NCBI GenBank assembly: GCA_019114005.1
Contig: DXGH01000055.1
Span: forward strand, 1-55,300
Reading direction: 5' to 3'
DNA from: Candidatus Acetatifactor stercoripullorum
GTDB lineage: Bacteria; Bacillota; Clostridia; Lachnospirales; Lachnospiraceae
DNA: 55,300 bases
Position numbers and translations under genes: made by a program. The notes under the pieces were generated by a model, which was not told where the DNA came from, ran no database searches, and saw only the letters and a list, made by a program, of their open reading frames with translations. This document shows, piece after piece, positions 8,812-17,789 of this stretch. The stretch's first letter is position 1. Every line of letters starts with the position of its first letter.

Positions 8812-9924
8812 ATGGATGAAAACACACAGGCAAAATTTGACGAGAAGGTAAAAGAGCTTCTGAATATGGCGAAGAAGAAAAAGAACGTTCTCGAATATCA
8901 GGAGATCAGTGATTTCTTTGCGGATATGCCGCTGGAAGAGGAGCAGTTTGAAAAAATTCTGGAGGTACTTGAGCAGAATAATGTGGATGTTCTGCGCATC
9001 ACAGAAGAGGACGATGTGGACGATGAGGAGATCATACTCACGGAGGACGATGAGGTGGATGTGGAAAACATCGACCTTTCGGTTCCCGACGGCGTCAGCA
9101 TCGAGGACCCTGTCCGCATGTATCTGAAGGAAATCGGCAAGGTGCCTCTTTTGAGCGCGGAGGAGGAAATAGAGCTGGCAAAGCGGATGGAGCTGGGGGA
9201 CCAGGAGGCCAAAAAGCGTTTGGCAGAGGCAAACTTACGTCTGGTGGTGAGCATTGCCAAAAGGTATGTGGGCCGGGGGATGCTGTTTCTTGATTTGATT
9301 CAGGAGGGCAACCTGGGTCTGATTAAGGCTGTGGAAAAATTTGATTACCGCAAGGGCTATAAATTTTCCACCTATGCAACCTGGTGGATTCGCCAGGCCA
9401 TTACCAGGGCCATCGCAGATCAGGCGCGGACCATACGAATCCCGGTTCACATGGTGGAGACCATAAATAAGCTGATCCGGGTCAGCAGACAGCTTCTGCA
9501 GGAGCTTGGAAGAGAGCCTTCCCCGGAGGAAATTGCCCAGGAAATGAATATGCCTGTGGAGCGGGTGAGGGAGATTTTAAAAATCAGCCAGGAGCCTGTT
9601 TCTCTGGAGACGCCTATTGGCGAGGAGGAGGACAGCCACCTGGGCGATTTCATACAGGACGATAATGTGCCGGTTCCCTCGGATGCAGCGGCCTTTACCT
9701 TATTAAAGGAGCAGCTGGTGGAGGTTTTGGGAACTCTCACAGAGAGAGAACAAAAGGTGCTGCGTCTGCGGTTTGGACTGGACGACGGGAGAGCCCGCAC
9801 TCTTGAAGAGGTGGGAAAGGAATTTAACGTGACCCGTGAGCGTATCCGTCAGATAGAAGCCAAGGCCCTTCGAAAGCTGCGTCATCCCAGCCGCAGCCGG
9901 AAGCTGAAGGATTATCTGGATTGA
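8812..9924 (+). CDS. rpoD: Primary sigma factor RpoD/SigA
   Basis: Main housekeeping sigma factor. A very acidic N-terminal region 1.1 (residues 1-95, with runs such as EEDDVDDEE) is followed by region 1.2 ([17 protein letters not shown]), regions 2.1-2.4 ([17 protein letters not shown], then [20 protein letters not shown]), region 3 and region 4 ([15 protein letters not shown] and [20 protein letters not shown]). Length 370 is that of Gram-positive SigA. The stop codon overlaps the start of trmK by one base. Confidence 0.97.
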   Translation: MDENTQAKFDEKVKELLNMAKKKKNVLEYQEISDFFADMPLEEEQFEKILEVLEQNNVDVLRITEEDDVDDEEIILTEDDEVDVENIDLSVPDGVSIEDPVRMYLKEIGKVPLLSAEEEIELAKRMELGDQEAKKRLAEANLRLVVSIAKRYVGRGMLFLDLIQEGNLGLIKAVEKFDYRKGYKFSTYATWWIRQAITRAIADQARTIRIPVHMVETINKLIRVSRQLLQELGREPSPEEIAQEMNMPVERVREILKISQEPVSLETPIGEEEDSHLGDFIQDDNVPVPSDAAAFTLLKEQLVEVLGTLTEREQKVLRLRFGLDDGRARTLEEVGKEFNVTRERIRQIEAKALRKLRHPSRSRKLKDYLD

Positions 9925-10628
9925 TGAAGGTTGTACTCTCCCGCAGGCTGCAGGCTCTGGCCGATATGGTGACTTTGGGGAACCGGGTGGCAGATGTGGG
10001 ATGTGACCATGGCTTTTTGTCCATCTATCTTGTGCAGAATCAGATCAGTCCCCGGGTTTTGGCAATGGATGTGAGAGAAGGGCCCCTGGCCAGGGCAAAG
10101 GAACACATCGCCAGGTGCGGGCTGGGAAGCTACATAGAGACCCGTCTTTCCGATGGGCTTAGTGTATATGAAAAGGGAGAAGCCCAGACGCTTGTGTGCG
10201 CAGGCATGGGAGGACGGGTGATGACCAAAATTCTTGCCTCGCAGGAAGAGAAAGCAAAAAGTTTTTCGGAGCTGATTTTGCAGCCCCAGTCGGAGATTCC
10301 CCAGTTCCGCAGATTTTTACAGGACGGGGGATATAAAATCCAGGAAGAGAATATATTGTGTGAAGAGGGAAAATATTATTTTATGATGAAAGCCGTCTAC
10401 ACAGGACAGGAGATCGATAATCAAAGTGAGCTCTTTTTGGAATTTGGGGAAAAGCTTTTAGAGGACAGAAATCCGGTACTCAGGGAATATCTGGAATACC
10501 GGCTGAAAACCACCCTGGAGATAGAAAAGGAGCTGAATTTCGGGGAAAAGGACAGGGCAAAGGAGCGTTTGTGCCAGGTGAGGCAGGAGCGGAAGCGCCT
10601 TCTGGAGGCACTGTCATATTGGGAGTAA
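9924..10628 (+). CDS. trmK: tRNA (adenine(22)-N1)-methyltransferase TrmK family
   Basis: Class I SAM-dependent methyltransferase that modifies A22 of tRNA. Motif I is seen as VADVGCDHGFLSIYL, motif II as VLAMDVREGPLARA, and the family-specific CAGMGGRVM and LILQPQSEIPQFRRFL segments are present. Length 234 is normal. ATG 9924 shares one base with the rpoD stop (TGATG); a TTG at 9921 would add one residue. trmK directly after the main sigma gene is a conserved order in Firmicutes; the usual next gene (a Nif3-like protein) is absent here. Confidence 0.9.
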   Translation: MKVVLSRRLQALADMVTLGNRVADVGCDHGFLSIYLVQNQISPRVLAMDVREGPLARAKEHIARCGLGSYIETRLSDGLSVYEKGEAQTLVCAGMGGRVMTKILASQEEKAKSFSELILQPQSEIPQFRRFLQDGGYKIQEENILCEEGKYYFMMKAVYTGQEIDNQSELFLEFGEKLLEDRNPVLREYLEYRLKTTLEIEKELNFGEKDRAKERLCQVRQERKRLLEALSYWE

Positions 10629-10630
10629 GT

Positions 10631-12310
10631 ATGACTGAAAGGGCAGGAAGAAAAATGATTACGGTAACGATAAAGGGTGAGAAGAAACAATTTCCCCAGG
10701 GAACAACCTATGAGACTGTGGCAGCGCCTTATCAGGAGGCATATGACAATATGATTGCAGTGGTATCGGTGAATGGTAAAATTCGTGAGCTGTTTAAGAA
10801 GCTCACAAAAGACTGTACCATTGATTTCTTTACCCTGCGGGACGATGTGGGATACAAGACCTATGTGCGCACTGCCACCATGCTGTTTTTAAAAGGCATA
10901 TACGATGTGTTTGGCAGTAAGGCGGCCCAGGGAAGCCGGGTGGAGTTTGCCATAGGACATGGCTCTTATATCAGAGCGGGAGAGGGCGTCTTGGTCTCAG
11001 CAAAAAGCGCCAGGCAGATCAAGGATAGAATGTGGCAGCTGGTGGAACAGAAAACACCGTTCTATAAGCGCCTGTACTCTCTTGATGACGCCATGGAGCT
11101 GTTTCGCACACAGGGCATGAGGGACAAGGAAAAGCTGTTTCGGTACAGAAGAAGCTCCTTTGTAAATATCTATGAAATAGAAGGCTATTATGATTATTAT
11201 TATGGATATATGCTGCCCAATGCAGGCTATGTGAAGTGGTTTGATGTGATACCCTATGATGAAGGCTTTATGCTGCTTCTGCCTTCTAAAAAGAACCCCT
11301 CTGTAGTGGAGCCTTTTACGGAACGCAAAAAGCTGTTTGCAACTCTGAAGGAGTCTGAGGAATGGGGAAGAAAGGTGGGCATTGAGACAGTCGGGGATTT
11401 GAATGATCAGATCTGCAGCGGTTCTTTAAGCGAGCTGATTTTGGTGCAGGAGGCTAAACAGGAGCGCAAGATCGGCGAGATTGCCAAGGATATCGTAAGC
11501 AGAGGGAATGTGAAGTTTGTTATGATTGCAGGCCCTTCCTCCTCGGGCAAAACCAGTTTTTCCCACAGACTGTCCATACAGCTTCGTACGCTTGGGAAAG
11601 TGCCCCATCCCATCGCCCTGGACGACTACTTTGTGGACCGGGAATTTACGCCCAGAGACGAAAAGGGAGATTACAACTTTGAATGTCTTGAGGCCATTGA
11701 CATTAAGAAATTTAATGAGGATATGTGCAGACTGCTGAAGGGAGAGGGGCTGGAGCTTCCCACCTTTAATTTTAAAACCGGAAAAAGAGAATATAACGGG
11801 AAATATAAGAAACTGGGCCCTGACGACATTTTGGTCATTGAGGGAATCCATGGGCTGAACGAAAAGACATCCTACGCCCTTCCTGAGGAAAGCAAATATA
11901 AAATTTATATCAGCGCGCTCACCAATATCAATATTGACGAGCACAACCGGATTCCCACTACGGACGGAAGGCTGCTGCGCCGTCTGGTGCGGGATGCCAG
12001 AACCAGAGGAGCGGATGCCAAAAGAACCATTTCCATGTGGCCGTCGGTGAGAAGAGGGGAGGAGGAAAATATTTTTCCCTATCAGGAGGATGCAGACGCC
12101 ATGTTTAACTCGGTGCTAATCTATGAGCTGGCAGTTTTGAAGCAGTTTGCAGAACCCTTGCTTTTTCAGATATCCAAGGAGGATAAGGAGTATCATGAGG
12201 CGAAGAGGCTGCTTAAGTTTTTAGACTATTTTCTGGGTGTGACCAGCGAGAGCCTCCCCAACAATTCTATCTGCAGGGAGTTTGTAGGCGGCAGCTGCTT
12301 TCAGGTTTAG
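10631..12310 (+). CDS. Nucleoside (uridine-kinase-like) kinase with N-terminal TGS domain
   Basis: Three parts can be seen. Residues 1-70 look like a TGS domain (MITVTIKGEKKQFPQGTTYE..). Residues 80-150 resemble the editing-type insert found after TGS in threonyl-tRNA synthetases (VEFAIGHGSYIRAG). The C-terminal half is a P-loop kinase of the uridine kinase/phosphoribulokinase superfamily, with GPSSSGKTS, the DDYF element and VIEGIHGLNE. It probably phosphorylates a nucleoside with ATP or GTP; the exact substrate is unknown. ATG 10631 (GGGAG five bases upstream) and ATG 10655 (AGGAAG upstream) are both credible starts. It follows trmK by two bases, so it belongs to the rpoD transcription unit. 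The TGS domain suggests regulation by a nucleotide or RNA, which is inference. Confidence 0.85.
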   Translation: MTERAGRKMITVTIKGEKKQFPQGTTYETVAAPYQEAYDNMIAVVSVNGKIRELFKKLTKDCTIDFFTLRDDVGYKTYVRTATMLFLKGIYDVFGSKAAQGSRVEFAIGHGSYIRAGEGVLVSAKSARQIKDRMWQLVEQKTPFYKRLYSLDDAMELFRTQGMRDKEKLFRYRRSSFVNIYEIEGYYDYYYGYMLPNAGYVKWFDVIPYDEGFMLLLPSKKNPSVVEPFTERKKLFATLKESEEWGRKVGIETVGDLNDQICSGSLSELILVQEAKQERKIGEIAKDIVSRGNVKFVMIAGPSSSGKTSFSHRLSIQLRTLGKVPHPIALDDYFVDREFTPRDEKGDYNFECLEAIDIKKFNEDMCRLLKGEGLELPTFNFKTGKREYNGKYKKLGPDDILVIEGIHGLNEKTSYALPEESKYKIYISALTNINIDEHNRIPTTDGRLLRRLVRDARTRGADAKRTISMWPSVRRGEEENIFPYQEDADAMFNSVLIYELAVLKQFAEPLLFQISKEDKEYHEAKRLLKFLDYFLGVTSESLPNNSICREFVGGSCFQV

Positions 12311-12346
12311 GACGAAAAAATCATAAGCACAGGGGGAAGGATACGA

Positions 12347-13957
12347 ATGAAAGAGCACGGAGAACAAAAACAAAGGGAAGCCGGAGAAGGTCTGGCTGTT
12401 TTAGCCAATTGGATTGTGCGGATCTGTGGGACTGCCATATTTTTGTTTCTGACCTGGTATTCTTTTCGGTATACCCAGTACATGAATCCGGGAGGAGAGG
12501 AGATACCCTTAAACGTGTGGGATTCCATGAGCAGAAACCTGCTGGTTCTGCTGTTTGCGGGGGCGTTTCTTGTCTTTTTGGCACAGGTGGAAAAACGTTT
12601 TTCGCAGCAGGTGAAAAATAGGATCAAACAGGCCGCGCTTGCTTTAACCCTGCTCTGGATTGGAGGGTGGAGCTTTTGGTGGATTACCGGTGCGGACAGA
12701 CTGCCAACGGGTGACCAGGCCTTTGTTTATGGAGGGGCTTCCTATTTTCTGGAGGGCAATTATGAATTTTTGGCCCAGGGCGGATACTTCGGCATGTATC
12801 CCCATCAACTGGCGCTGACTGCGCTGATGGAGCTGCTTTTTGTTTTTGTGGGGACATATAATTATTTTGCCTTTCAGGTGATCTGCGCTTTTCTTGCGGT
12901 GGGCATTGTCTTTTTAGGTTATCGGATTGTGGAAGAGATTGCGGATCAGATGAGCGTTTTGGTGTTTTACTGTGCCGCCATGCTGGGATGCCTGCCTCTG
13001 ATTTTTTATACCAGCTGGGTGTACGGAGATATCCCCAGCATCTTTTTCTCCCTGCTGACGGCCTGGGCCCTTCTGCGGTATGGAAAAAAATCTCATTGGG
13101 GCTATCTGACGCTGTGTGTCTTTTCTCTGACCATGGGGATTTTGGTGCGAAAAAATTCTTTGATTCTTCTCATTGCTTTTTGCCTGGTGTCTCTTGTATG
13201 GGCCGTTTACCGCAAGGACAGGAAGATATTGATGGCGGCTGCTCTGTCAGTTTTGCTGCCCTGGCTGCTTTATATGGGAATTTACAAAATGTATGAGCTT
13301 CGTTCCGGTTATGAGCATTCTCAGGGTCTGCCTGTGCTTTCCTGGGTCTCCATGGGACTGCAGGAAAACAACGGCAGGTATGGCTGGTATTTTGATTATC
13401 CCAGAAGGATTTATTATGAGAATGATTGTGACAGGGATATCACGGAAGAAGTAGTAAAGCAGCATATTGAAGAAAGGCTTGGGGTGTTTCGGGCTGATGC
13501 TTCCTATGCGTGGACTTTCTTTCGGGAAAAGCTGCTGTCTCAGTGGAATGAACCCTTGTATCAGTCCCTGTATTTTAACACAGAATATGTGGAGGGGTTT
13601 GAACCTCCGGCGGATTCCCTGACGGCAAAGCTTGGGGGAGAGTATTTTGTGAAGGTGCTTTGGGTTTGTGACAGGCTGCAGTTTGTTGTGTATTTCGGCA
13701 TGCTTTTATATTTTGTCCTTGCTGTCAGGCCAAAAAGCAATCCTTTGCAGCATCTGCTGGCGGTGATGATGATAGGAGGCTTTTTGTTCAGCATTTTCTG
13801 GGAGGCTAAGGCAAGATATGTGCTGCCCTATTATGTCACAATGTTTTCTTTTTCAGCAGTGGGATACTGGCAGCTTATGGAGCAGATCTTCGGCATGATA
13901 AGGGGCAGAGGGCGTAAGGATAAAGATAATATCATTAAATTCAGGAAGGCGGCATAA
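12347..13957 (+). CDS. Polytopic GT-C (GT39-like) glycosyltransferase family protein
   Basis: A 536-residue membrane protein with about 12 hydrophobic segments. After the first segments, a loop carries RLPTGDQAFVYGG, whose Asp fits the catalytic acidic residue of GT-C enzymes that use polyprenyl-phosphate sugars. Later features such as TSWVYGDIPSIFF and LVRKNSLILLIAF resemble Firmicutes GT39-family proteins. A soluble loop of about 120 residues near the C-terminal half precedes the last membrane spans. Start ATG 12347 follows GGGGGAAGG. It probably glycosylates a cell-surface lipid, polymer or protein on the outer face; the sugar is not predictable. Confidence 0.7.
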   Translation: MKEHGEQKQREAGEGLAVLANWIVRICGTAIFLFLTWYSFRYTQYMNPGGEEIPLNVWDSMSRNLLVLLFAGAFLVFLAQVEKRFSQQVKNRIKQAALALTLLWIGGWSFWWITGADRLPTGDQAFVYGGASYFLEGNYEFLAQGGYFGMYPHQLALTALMELLFVFVGTYNYFAFQVICAFLAVGIVFLGYRIVEEIADQMSVLVFYCAAMLGCLPLIFYTSWVYGDIPSIFFSLLTAWALLRYGKKSHWGYLTLCVFSLTMGILVRKNSLILLIAFCLVSLVWAVYRKDRKILMAAALSVLLPWLLYMGIYKMYELRSGYEHSQGLPVLSWVSMGLQENNGRYGWYFDYPRRIYYENDCDRDITEEVVKQHIEERLGVFRADASYAWTFFREKLLSQWNEPLYQSLYFNTEYVEGFEPPADSLTAKLGGEYFVKVLWVCDRLQFVVYFGMLLYFVLAVRPKSNPLQHLLAVMMIGGFLFSIFWEAKARYVLPYYVTMFSFSAVGYWQLMEQIFGMIRGRGRKDKDNIIKFRKAA

Positions 13958-13976
13958 TTCAGGTATCATTTTTTTC

Positions 13977-14005
13977 TTGCGAAATGTACCGTGGCAGGAT
14001 ATAAT
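13977..14005 (+). promoter_or_regulatory. rnpB promoter
   Basis: -35 TTGCGA (13977-13982), 17-bp spacer, perfect -10 TATAAT (14000-14005). The predicted start near 14012 agrees with the first paired base of RNase P RNA at 14014. Confidence 0.75.
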
Positions 14006-14013
14006 CATTGACA

Positions 14014-14370
14014 GGTAAGTAGGACAAATAATCGCGGCTGCATTTTGTGCAGGTGAGGAAAGTCCGGGCTTCACAGGGCAGGATGCCAGATAACGTCTGG
14101 TGGAGGCGACTCCAAGGCTAGTGCAACAGAAATATACCGCCGGAACCGTTTCTTTGAGGCGGCGTCCGGTGAGGGTGGAAAGGCAGTGTAAGAGACTACC
14201 GTCCGTCTGGCAACAGGCGGAGCCATGTAAACCCCATCCGAAGCAAGACCAAAAAGAAAGCGACAGGCTTGCCCGGCCTGCTTTCAGGTAGGTCGCTTGA
14301 TGCGGCTGGCGACAGCCGTGCTAGATAGATGATTATTCGCGACATAACCCGGCTTATCGTCCTGCTTACC
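14014..14370 (+). ncRNA. rnpB: RNase P RNA (M1-type)
   Basis: Catalytic RNA that matures tRNA 5' ends. The termini pair as helix P1: GGTAAGTAGGAC (14014-14025) with GTCCTGCTTACC (14359-14370). Universal core elements are present: GAGGAAAGTCCGGGC (14054-14068), the ACAGAAATATACCG block near 14126, AGGGTGGAAAGG near 14173, and near the 3' end GCTAGATAGATGATT (about 14320-14334). The long domain between 14230 and 14310 and the overall length (357 nt) suit a type A-like RNA. No classic U-run terminator follows; the next gene starts 22 bases later. Confidence 0.95.
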
Positions 14371-14392
14371 CCCAAAAAGCAGGGAGGTGCGC

Positions 14393-15160
14393 GTGATAAA
14401 AAAAGGCATGATTGTTTTGGCGGGGGCATTTCTTTTGGCCGCCGCAATATTTTTTTTCCAGAGATTTTATGTGGAAGAGGAAGGGAAGGCTTACGGGGAG
14501 AGCAATCCGGCTAAGGAGAGTGTGCTTCCCCAGGCTTCCCTGATTTTTTCGGAAAATCCCGAGGAAGAAAATCTGGCCGGAATGCTGCAGGAGGAGACTT
14601 CTGGCATGATGGTGCAGGTTCTGGCCAGGGGAAGCGGGGGCAGCGGTATTCTCTATAATGGAGATGAAAATGAACTGACGGTGTTGACGGCGGCTCATGT
14701 GCTTGGGCAGGAGAATGAGAGTGTATGGGTGGTATTTGCCGACGGATGGGCTGTGGAATGCCAGGTATATGAAAAGGCGGCGGATGCTGACCTGGCTTTT
14801 TTATCTGTACCGGTTTCAGATATTCCCAAGGAGCATCTGGAAACCTATTGCCGCGCGGCGGTGGATAAGGAAAGCTATGATTTCCTTGAGGCGGGAGACG
14901 GCGTGATTGTAATGGGTTCCTACGGGGGACCCGGCGAAAACGCCTATGAGGGAACGCTTCAGGAAACATGGGTCTATCTGGAGGATTTCTCTCAATATAT
15001 GATGCTCATAAAAGCTCCCGCCGTACAGGGAATGTCCGGGGGAGGGGTGTTTGATCTAAACGGGCATTTCATCGGCCTTTTGTGCGGAGGGAATGAAAAT
15101 GGAGAGCTGGCGGCGCTGCCTCTTGCTTTGATTGAGGCGGAATATGAAGAACAAAATTAG
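14393..15160 (+). CDS. Membrane-anchored trypsin-like serine protease (S1C/DegP-like)
   Basis: An uncleaved N-terminal signal anchor (about residues 5-22, MIVLAGAFLLAAAIFFF) is followed by a chymotrypsin-fold protease domain. The catalytic triad is visible: His102 in TAAHVLG, Asp133 in DADLAFL, Ser215 in GMSGGG (the usual form is GNSGGP). No PDZ domain is present and 255 residues is short for DegP/HtrA, so it is a minimal extracellular housekeeping or regulatory protease. GTG 14393 has GGGAGG five bases upstream and is preferred over GTG 14387, which touches the ribosome binding site. It follows rnpB closely and may be read from the rnpB promoter. Confidence 0.8.
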   Translation: MIKKGMIVLAGAFLLAAAIFFFQRFYVEEEGKAYGESNPAKESVLPQASLIFSENPEEENLAGMLQEETSGMMVQVLARGSGGSGILYNGDENELTVLTAAHVLGQENESVWVVFADGWAVECQVYEKAADADLAFLSVPVSDIPKEHLETYCRAAVDKESYDFLEAGDGVIVMGSYGGPGENAYEGTLQETWVYLEDFSQYMMLIKAPAVQGMSGGGVFDLNGHFIGLLCGGNENGELAALPLALIEAEYEEQN

Positions 15161-15203
15161 AGAACCTGCAGGGGGAGGAGGAAAGCTTCCCTCTGCAGGT
15201 TCT
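15161..15203. terminator. Hairpin between protease and araC remnant, likely terminator
   Basis: AGAACCTGCAG (15161-15171) pairs with CTGCAGGTTCT (15193-15203), extended by G-C and G-U pairs inside. The following T-tract is short (TTCTTTG), so intrinsic termination may be weak. It lies between convergent genes and could serve both. Confidence 0.5.
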
Positions 15204-15225
15204 TTGCTGGGGCAGAATCGTTTTT

Positions 15226-15593
15226 TTATTTCGTAAAGCTGGAAAAATCCTGAATATGACACTCCGCCAGATTGGAACAGATATAATAGCCCTTGCGCCA
15301 TTTTGCGGGGGAACATCCCACGTGGTTTTTGAAGGTGCGGATGAAGTTGGTGTAATCGTTGAAACCGCAGGCCTCGGCGGTTTCCGTGACGGAAAGGCCG
15401 TTTTCCAAAAACTGTTTCGCCAGTGTGAGCTTTTTGGTGAGGATATATTGCTTCAGGGTGATTCCCGTCTGGCGCACAAATTGAGAGCAGATGTAATTTT
15501 CCGTATAGGAATAGGCTTGGGCAAGCTTGGAAATTTTTAAATCTTCGTTGATGTGGGAGTCCACATAGGTGATGATATCACTGACCAGTCTGG
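15226..15593 (-). pseudogene. AraC-family regulator, C-terminal DNA-binding half only
   Basis: Reading leftward, the frame encodes the two helix-turn-helix units of an AraC regulator: DSHINEDLKISKLAQAYSY, FVRQTGITLKQYILTKKL, then ETAEACGFNDYTNFIRTFKN and the closing GCSPAKWRKGYY. Homology clearly continues upstream of the GTG at 15564 (LVSDIITYV), up to a TAA at 15594-15596 in this frame. The N-terminal sensor domain of about 150 residues is missing. Exactly there the plus strand turns into the C-terminal part of a sugar-binding protein. I infer a deletion that removed the 5' parts and shared promoter region of two divergent genes. Confidence 0.8.
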
Positions 15594-15988
15594 TTTATGC
15601 GGCAAGCGGCGGCAGCAGCTGGATGATCACAAGCAACTGCAGCGATTATGAGACGGCTTTGGATCTTTTGACTACAGTGATGGGCGGAGAGCTGAGCGAT
15701 GCGTTTTATCAGGACATCCTTTTGGATTCCAATTATATCTCAGGTTATCTTCCCACTGCGGGAAATGAAGAAATCTATAATACGCCGGATGATTTCTTCA
15801 ACGGAGACACCATTTATGCAACCCTGGGACAGTTTGTGGACCAGCTTCCTGCAAGCAATACCAGCTCTGCTTATGATGAGACGATAAACGCCGTAGCCAC
15901 GGCACTGACCAATGTGCTCAACGGCGCTGATATACAGTCGGAGCTGGATAATGCACAGTCCACTGTGGATTTTGCCATGGGAAATTGA
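15569..15988 (+). pseudogene. ABC sugar-binding protein, C-terminal fragment
   Basis: From about 15600 on the frame reads as the last 130 residues of an extracellular sugar-binding protein: GGSSWMITSNC, ETALDLLTTVMGG, the SGYLPTAGNEEIYN loop, DTIYATLGQFVDQLPASNTS, and the terminal ATALTNVLNGADIQSELDNA helix. A complete protein would have about 420-450 residues with a lipoprotein signal; both are missing. The apparent ATG at 15569 lies in sequence that belongs to araC on the other strand. Two permease genes follow, so this was the first gene of a sugar ABC operon. Confidence 0.8.
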
Positions 15989-16086
15989 CGGACTTAAGCA
16001 ACGGAAATTTTATGCAGAGGGCATCGAAAGGTGCCCTCAAAATATAGCATTCCTGCGCTGTGCTTTGCTTTGGAATGGAGATAAAT

Positions 16087-16965
16087 ATGAAGAAGATGAC
16101 AAACACAAAGAGACATACAGTAGTCGGATGGCTTTTTTTGCTTCCGGCTGCGCTTTTAATCTGCTTTATGAGCTTCCGCCCCATTTTTCAGGCTTTTTTA
16201 ACATCCCTGAAAACAGGGATCGGCAATCAGATGACCTTTACGGGGCTTTCAAATTATGCCAGATTGTTGGAGGATAAGACGCTTCTGACGGCTGTAACCA
16301 ATACGCTGATTTATATGATCCAGATTCCCGTCATGCTGGGACTGGCCCTGTGGCTGGCAACGCTCCTAAACAGGAAGGGACTAAAATGCAAAGGGCTGTT
16401 TCGGGTTTTGCTGTTTCTGCCCTGCGCCACGGCGTCGGTTTCCTACTCTTTGATTTTCCGCATTATGTTTGCTTACAACGGAATGATTAATACCTTTTTG
16501 GTATCTGCCGGCATTCTGGATACGGGATACAATTTTTTCGGAAATCCCTGGTCGGCGCGGCTGATTATTCTGCTGGCGCTTGTCTGGCGGTGGACAGGCT
16601 ATAACATGGTTTTTTTGTCCGCAGCATTGCAGAATATTGATGAGAGCATATATGAATCGGCGGTTTTGGACGGAGCCTCGGAGCTTCAGAAATTTTTTAA
16701 GATCACCATTCCCCTGATAAAGCCTACACTGATTCTGCTTTGCATTATGACGGTAAACGGAACCATTCAGCTGTATGACGAATCGGTGAACTTAACGGGA
16801 GGAGGACCTGCCAACTCCACTTTGTCCATATCCCATTATATTTATAATCTGTCCTTTGAGTATACTCCCAATTTCGGATATGCTACAGCCATCTCTTTTG
16901 TGATCTTTGTGGTGGTTGCGGTATTGTCCCTGATTCAGATGAAGGTAGGTGACAAACGTGAATAA
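16087..16965 (+). CDS. Sugar ABC transporter permease (UgpA/LplB type)
   Basis: A complete inner-membrane permease of the CUT1 family, 292 residues with six membrane spans. The EAA loop that docks the ATPase is visible as YESAVLDGASELQKFFKITIPLIKP. Start ATG 16087 has TGGAG six bases upstream; the open frame reaches further up to 16060 without a ribosome binding site. Downstream, the second permease overlaps its 3' end. The binding-protein gene before it is truncated and no ATPase gene is nearby; CUT1 systems of Firmicutes often share a distant MsmX-type ATPase. Probably no longer functional as a system. Confidence 0.88.
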   Translation: MKKMTNTKRHTVVGWLFLLPAALLICFMSFRPIFQAFLTSLKTGIGNQMTFTGLSNYARLLEDKTLLTAVTNTLIYMIQIPVMLGLALWLATLLNRKGLKCKGLFRVLLFLPCATASVSYSLIFRIMFAYNGMINTFLVSAGILDTGYNFFGNPWSARLIILLALVWRWTGYNMVFLSAALQNIDESIYESAVLDGASELQKFFKITIPLIKPTLILLCIMTVNGTIQLYDESVNLTGGGPANSTLSISHYIYNLSFEYTPNFGYATAISFVIFVVVAVLSLIQMKVGDKRE

Positions 16966-17766
16966 AAGAAAGCTTGCGGGAACCTATGTGGTGCTGATGA
17001 TTGCAGTCATCTTTTCTGTGTTTCCCATATACTGGATGTTTGTGTCCGCTACAAATACCCACGCCCAGATTATCACGGGAAGACTTTTGCCGGGAAGCAA
17101 TCTGCTCACAAATTTGAAAAACCTGCTGGAGGCCAAGAATATTGGAACGGCAATGGCCAATTCCTTTAAATATTCCATTACCCAGACGCTTCTTGCGCTG
17201 CTTGTAAGCTCCATTGCGGGCTATGGTTTTGAAATTTACAACGACAGGGGAAAGGATTTTGTCATGAAAATCCTGATGCTGTCCATGATGGTGCCGTCCA
17301 TTTCCACAGTGATACCGCTGTATACCATGTTTTCCAGAATGGGACTTTTAAATTCCACCCTGGCTTTTGTGCTGCCGGGTATTTCCTCCGTGTTTTTGAT
17401 TATGCTGTTCAGACAGGGAGCCCGGGCTTTTCCTCATGAAATCATACAAGCGGCCAGAGTGGACGGGCTGAATGAACTTCAGATTTTTTCCGTATGTTCG
17501 TGCCTATTATGGCGCCTACCTATGTGGCAGCTTTGACCATAACCTTTATGAATTCCTGGAACAGCTATATGTGGCCCAGTATTATTATGCTGAATAATGA
17601 TTCCGTCACTATGCCTCTTCTGATTGCGAACCTGATGTCCGGCTATACCCAGGACTATGGCTTGATTCTGCTGGCGGTTTCTATCTGTACAATACCTGCC
17701 ATTATTATTTTTACGGTGCTGCAGAGATATTTTACTGCCGGGATTACCGGCTCCGTTAAAATGTAA
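16958..17766 (+). pseudogene. Sugar ABC transporter permease (UgpE/AraQ type), frameshifted
   Basis: The first frame runs from GTG 16958 (AAGGTAGGTG upstream) to 17536 and gives the first spans and the beginning of the EAA loop (AARVDGLNELQIF). The remainder of the protein, FVPIMAPTYVAALTITFMNSWNSYMW to the end GITGSVKM, is in the next frame up to 17766. Both join perfectly if one T is added to the run of six T at 17484-17489: ATT TTT TTC CGT ATG gives IFFRM. So one base has been lost from a homopolymer. The joined product would have about 269 residues, normal for this family. A sequencing error is possible, but the neighbouring truncations favour real decay. Confidence 0.85.
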
Positions 17767-17789
17767 TTACATCTGGGAGGGAAGGAATC

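Noticed and set aside
15569..15988. Reading this frame as an intact small gene
   Set aside because: Its first 10 codons are antisense araC sequence and the remainder is the C-terminal third of a binding protein; no signal peptide.
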